Assembly (NCBI GenBank): GCA_023415475.1
Contig: JAEZKL010000076.1
Span: 1 to 8,393, forward strand
Direction of reading: 5' to 3'
DNA length: 8,393 nucleotides
Source: Bacillota bacterium
GTDB lineage: Bacteria; Bacillota; Clostridia; Lachnospirales; Lachnospiraceae
Below the pieces are notes generated by a model that made no database searches, was not told the origin of the DNA, and saw only the letters and a program-made list of their open reading frames with translations. Positions 6,659 through 8,393 of this stretch are shown piece by piece; within the stretch, counting starts at the first letter, position 1, and the number at the start of each line of letters is the position of its first letter. Both the position numbers and the translations under genes were made by a program.

Positions 6659-6774
6659 AGCGGTAAGAGAATGAAAACCGGGATGAACCTGATAAGGAAA
6701 GTAATTATATAATTGCAGCGGTAAAAAAATGAGAACCAGGATGATCCTGATAACGAAAGTAATTTTATAAATGC
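6659..6774. repeat. 58-base tandem repeat, two copies
   Basis: Copy 1 is 6659-6716 and copy 2 is 6717-6774, directly adjacent, with 50 of 58 positions identical and no gap. Copy 2 contains CAGGATGATCCTG, a 6-1-6 dyad that is only partly kept in copy 1. A third start (AGC at 6775) breaks off at once. There is no open reading frame through the unit with a ribosome binding site. Function is unknown; a duplicated protein-binding site or a simple tandem duplication are both possible. Confidence 0.85.
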
Positions 6775-6784
6775 AGCTTATAAA

Positions 6785-6887
6785 GAATTTGGAAGGGGCT
6801 GCAGGTGTACCATAATGCACTGTTTGACGAACGGAAATCTGTCCGGCAACCTGTGTGTGAGGTACACCTGCAGCCCCTTTCAAATTC
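6785..6887 (+). repeat. 27-bp inverted repeat able to form a 103-nt hairpin
   Basis: Bases 6785-6811 pair with 6861-6887 over 27 positions. There are 26 Watson-Crick pairs and one G-U (6792 with 6880) that forms only in plus-strand RNA. The 49-base loop (6812-6860) contains a small CGGA/TCCG dyad. The arms share GGGGCTGCAGGTGTACC and its complement. No long T run follows directly, so it is not a textbook terminator. It could be the end structure of the xylF-like transcript, a miniature mobile-element remnant or a structured RNA. Confidence 0.8.
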
Positions 6888-6913
6888 CTGTAAATAGCAT
6901 CCAGGGTTTTTTT
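6886..6913 (+). terminator. Weak hairpin followed by T7
   Basis: TCCTG (6886-6890) can pair with CAGGG (6902-6906; four Watson-Crick pairs and one G-U) around an 11-base loop, followed by seven Ts (6907-6913). The stem is short, so alone it would be a poor terminator. It directly follows and slightly overlaps the large hairpin, and together they probably end transcripts coming from the xylF-like gene. Confidence 0.4.
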
Positions 6914-7037
6914 CTATAGCATTATTTTGTTTCTATAGAATAGGACATAATTGTTTTTTGGATAGCATTTTCTTGCTATGGTAATTTATAAATCTATTAG
7001 CATACCCACTTCAATCAAAAATATACAGTTCTTAGCA
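6895..7037 (+). promoter_or_regulatory. Five repeated TAGCA motifs upstream of chvE (candidate regulator sites)
   Basis: TAGCA occurs on the plus strand at 6895, 6917, 6963, 6998 and 7033. The first three are ATAGCAT and the last two TTAGCA. The last three are spaced exactly 35 bp apart and the first two 22 bp. The array ends at the -35 position of the chvE promoter. Such a series of direct repeats suits an AraC-type activator like the YesN-type regulator encoded at 3843-5438, but no binding has been shown. Confidence 0.4.
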
Positions 7038-7057
7038 AGTTAATCCTATTTTATCCA

Positions 7058-7066
7058 TGATATTAT
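7058..7066 (+). promoter_or_regulatory. Extended -10 promoter of chvE
   Basis: TGATATTAT (TG at 7058, -10 box TATTAT at 7061-7066) matches the extended -10 form with one mismatch. The -35 position (7038-7043, AGTTAA) is poor and is overlapped by the near-palindrome TTAGCAAGTTAA (7032-7043). Transcription near 7073 would give a 38-nt leader. An extended -10 without a -35 box suits a promoter that needs an activator. Confidence 0.5.
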
Positions 7067-7110
7067 CAATGTGTAGTAATAAACTAACATTTCTATGGGA
7101 GGATTGAATT

Positions 7111-8175
7111 ATGAAGAAAAAGCTAATTGGTTTATTAATGTGCCTCGTTCTTGTTTCCTCAATGTTTGTAGGCTGTGCGGGTGGAGACGGCGGTAAGAAG
7201 GTCGGCGTAGCAATGCCTACTAAGGATTTACAGAGATGGAACCAAGATGGTGCAAACATGAAGTCATCACTTGAAAAGGCAGGCTTTACCGTAGACTTAC
7301 AGTATGCTAACAACGAAATCGCTACTCAGGTTTCTCAGATTGAGAACATGATCACCGGCGGATGTGACGTATTGGTTATCGTTGCTATTGATGGCGGTTC
7401 TTTAGGAACAGTACTTAAGGATGCTAAGGATAAGAAGATCCCTGTTATTGCATATGATCGTTTGATCATGGATACCGATGCTGTTTCCTACTATGCTACC
7501 TTTGATAACGGCAAGGTTGGTACAATCCAGGGTCAGTATATCGTGGATACCTTAGATCTTAACAATCAGGCGGGTCCCTTCAATATTGAGTTATTCGCAG
7601 GTTCCCCCGATGATAACAATGCACGTTTCTTCTTCGGTGGTGCTATGGATATCTTAACACCTTTTATTGAGAGTGGTAAGTTAAATGTAGTTTCAGGACA
7701 GAAGACATTTGAAGAAGTTGCAACACAGGCCTGGTCTACAGAAGAGGCTCAGAAGAGAATGGAAAACCTTATCACAGCTTATTATGCAGACGGAACTAAG
7801 CTTGACGTGGTTTACTCCTCCAATGATTCTTGTGCAATCGGTATCACCAACGCATTAGTTAACGCAGGTTACACAGGCGACAACTTCCCGATCTTAACCG
7901 GTCAGGACTGCGATATTACCTCCGTTAAGAACATTAAAGCAGGTACACAGTCAATGTCTATCTTCAAGGATACTCGTGCCTTAGCTAATAAGGTAGTTGA
8001 GATGGTTAACGCGATCTTAGAAGGTAAAGAGGTTCCCGTTAATGATACAGAGAGTTATGACAACGGAACAGGTATTATTCCTTCCTTCCTTTTAGAACCG
8101 GTATTTGCTGATATTAACAACTATGAGGAGTTATTAGTTGAATCTGAATACTATACAGCGGATCAGTTAAAGTAA
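7111..8175 (+). CDS. chvE: ChvE-type multiple-monosaccharide-binding lipoprotein of an ABC transporter
   Basis: This 354-residue extracellular solute-binding protein belongs to a CUT2-family sugar importer. The signal peptide MKKKLIGLLMCLVLVSSMF leads to a lipobox FVGC with C22, so it is a lipoprotein. The mature domain carries ChvE-family hallmarks: VGVAMPTKDLQRWNQDG at the first strand, QYANNEIATQVSQIENM, IAYDRLIMDTD, YYATFDNGKVG, FAGSPDDNNA, LTGQDCD, SIFKDTRALA and NDTESYDNG. Family members bind several aldoses such as galactose, arabinose, xylose and glucose; the exact sugar here cannot be told. GGGAGGA at 7097-7103 lies 7 bases before the ATG. Codon choice is biased (frequent GTT, GCT, AAC, ATC, TTA) and differs from the xylF-like gene, suggesting high expression. 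The ATPase gene follows after an intrinsic terminator, so this gene is probably expressed well above the rest of the transporter. Confidence 0.93.
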   Translation: MKKKLIGLLMCLVLVSSMFVGCAGGDGGKKVGVAMPTKDLQRWNQDGANMKSSLEKAGFTVDLQYANNEIATQVSQIENMITGGCDVLVIVAIDGGSLGTVLKDAKDKKIPVIAYDRLIMDTDAVSYYATFDNGKVGTIQGQYIVDTLDLNNQAGPFNIELFAGSPDDNNARFFFGGAMDILTPFIESGKLNVVSGQKTFEEVATQAWSTEEAQKRMENLITAYYADGTKLDVVYSSNDSCAIGITNALVNAGYTGDNFPILTGQDCDITSVKNIKAGTQSMSIFKDTRALANKVVEMVNAILEGKEVPVNDTESYDNGTGIIPSFLLEPVFADINNYEELLVESEYYTADQLK

Positions 8176-8189
8176 GAGCACTCAAAAAT

Positions 8190-8229
8190 AAGGGTGTTGT
8201 AGCAGATAGTACTGCAACACCCTTTTTTT
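8190..8229 (+). terminator. Intrinsic terminator between chvE and the ATPase gene
   Basis: GGGTGTTGTAG (8192-8202) pairs with CTGCAACACCC (8212-8222) with one G-U, extended by A-T pairs, around a 9-base loop. Seven Ts follow at 8223-8229. It begins 15 bases after the chvE stop. A leaky terminator placed after the binding-protein gene is a common way to make more binding protein than membrane subunits. Confidence 0.9.
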
Positions 8230-8259
8230 CCATGTATATGATATGGTTTAGGTCTTGGC

Positions 8260-8271
8260 TTAGCTTGCTAA
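8260..8271. promoter_or_regulatory. 12-bp palindrome TTAGCTTGCTAA before the ATPase gene
   Basis: This is a 5-2-5 dyad in the gap between the terminator and the ATPase gene. Its reverse complement (TTAGCAAGCTAA) matches 11 of 12 bases at 7032-7043 over the chvE -35 region. No convincing promoter is seen around it. It may be a second operator copy or chance. Confidence 0.3.
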
Positions 8272-8298
8272 TGTTAGACAGGATAACCAAATAGATAT

Positions 8299-8306
8299 AG
8301 GAGGGG
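8299..8306 (+). promoter_or_regulatory. Ribosome binding site supporting the ATPase TTG start
   Basis: AGGAGGGG ends 5 bases before TTG 8312. The next ATG (8333) is 26 bases away and would cut into the first beta strand of the ABC domain, so TTG is the likely start. Confidence 0.75.
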
Positions 8307-8311
8307 TCAAA

Positions 8312-8393
8312 TTGGCAGCAATATTATTGGAAATGAAAAATATTACCAAACGCTTCCCCGGAGTCAAAGCATTAGATAATGTTAACCTTCAAG
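8312..8393 (+). CDS. gguA: Sugar ABC transporter ATPase, GguA type (5' end only)
   Basis: The first 27 codons from a TTG start read LAAILLEMKNITKRFPGVKA and then LDNVNLQ. EMKNITKRFPGVKAL is the typical N-terminus of the fused double-domain ATPases of CUT2 sugar importers (RbsA, XylG, MglA, GguA). It lies upstream of the Walker A motif, which is outside the window. Placement just after a ChvE-type binding-protein gene points to GguA rather than XylG. The protein would sit on the inner face of the membrane and drive uptake through a permease expected to be encoded next. The terminator at 8190-8229 separates it from chvE, so expression probably relies on readthrough. Confidence 0.88.
   Translation, partial: MAAILLEMKNITKRFPGVKALDNVNLQ

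Larger units (their letters stand above)
6609..7110. other. 502-base non-coding region between the two binding-protein genes
   Basis: No credible gene is present on either strand. From left to right it holds a 58-base tandem duplication, a 27-bp inverted repeat with a 49-base loop, a weak hairpin with T7, a series of TAGCA motifs and the chvE promoter; each has its own entry. The stretch 6609-6658 before the repeats is AT-rich and shows nothing recognisable. Confidence 0.8.

Noticed and set aside
6659..6774. Possible CRISPR array
   Set aside because: There are only two units, directly adjacent with no spacers, and no cas gene in view.
6644..6883. 79-residue minus-strand frame across the repeats
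   Set aside because: It runs through the tandem repeat and inverted repeat, lacks a ribosome binding site and has no recognisable domain.
6818..6919. 34-codon open frame from an ATG inside the hairpin loop
   Set aside because: It has no ribosome binding site and its length is set by chance across the inverted repeat and T-run; the sequence matches no known pattern.

Overview
The window looks like chromosome from a low-GC, Gram-positive anaerobe of the class Clostridia, most likely a Lachnospiraceae-type organism. This rests on AT-rich intergenic DNA, strong GGAGG-type ribosome binding sites, use of TTG starts, Gram-positive lipoprotein signals on the sugar-binding proteins, and a YesN-type response regulator next to a sugar ABC transporter. 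The species call is inference; no rRNA or other marker gene is present.

Layout. The left end (1-1115) is on the minus strand. It holds the 5' part of a cold-shock protein gene, whose leader carries a strong terminator-like hairpin, then a complete small N-acetylmuramoyl-L-alanine amidase gene that probably starts at a TTG. At about 1085-1120 two divergent promoters overlap. From there to the right end everything is on the plus strand: a membrane-anchored sugar-binding-type protein (1205-2284), a LytS/YesM-type sensor histidine kinase (about 2302-3801), a YesN-type REC-AraC response regulator (3843-5438), a XylF-like lipoprotein (5556-6608), a 500-base non-coding stretch with several repeats, a ChvE-like multiple-monosaccharide-binding lipoprotein (7111-8175), an intrinsic terminator, and the first 27 codons of a sugar ABC ATPase (GguA type, from 8312).

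How the genes fit together. Anchored binding protein, LytS-like kinase and YesN-like regulator beside a CUT2-family sugar transporter matches the logic of the three-component system described for D-xylose in Clostridium beijerinckii (XylFII-LytS-YesN controlling xylFGH). Two points differ from that model. The anchored protein is not obviously XylF-like, and an additional XylF-like lipoprotein sits next to the sensor genes without its own ATPase or permease. The transporter that follows is ChvE-type rather than XylF-type. The likely reading is that sugar bound outside the cell by the anchored protein, and perhaps by the orphan XylF, controls the kinase. The kinase phosphorylates the regulator, which activates chvE-gguA and the genes beyond the window.

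The most interesting non-coding DNA is 6609-7110. It has a 58-base tandem duplication, a 27-bp near-perfect inverted repeat that can form a roughly 100-nt hairpin, and five same-strand TAGCA motifs, the last three spaced exactly 35 bp. These lead to an extended -10 promoter with no good -35 box, as expected for an activator-dependent promoter.
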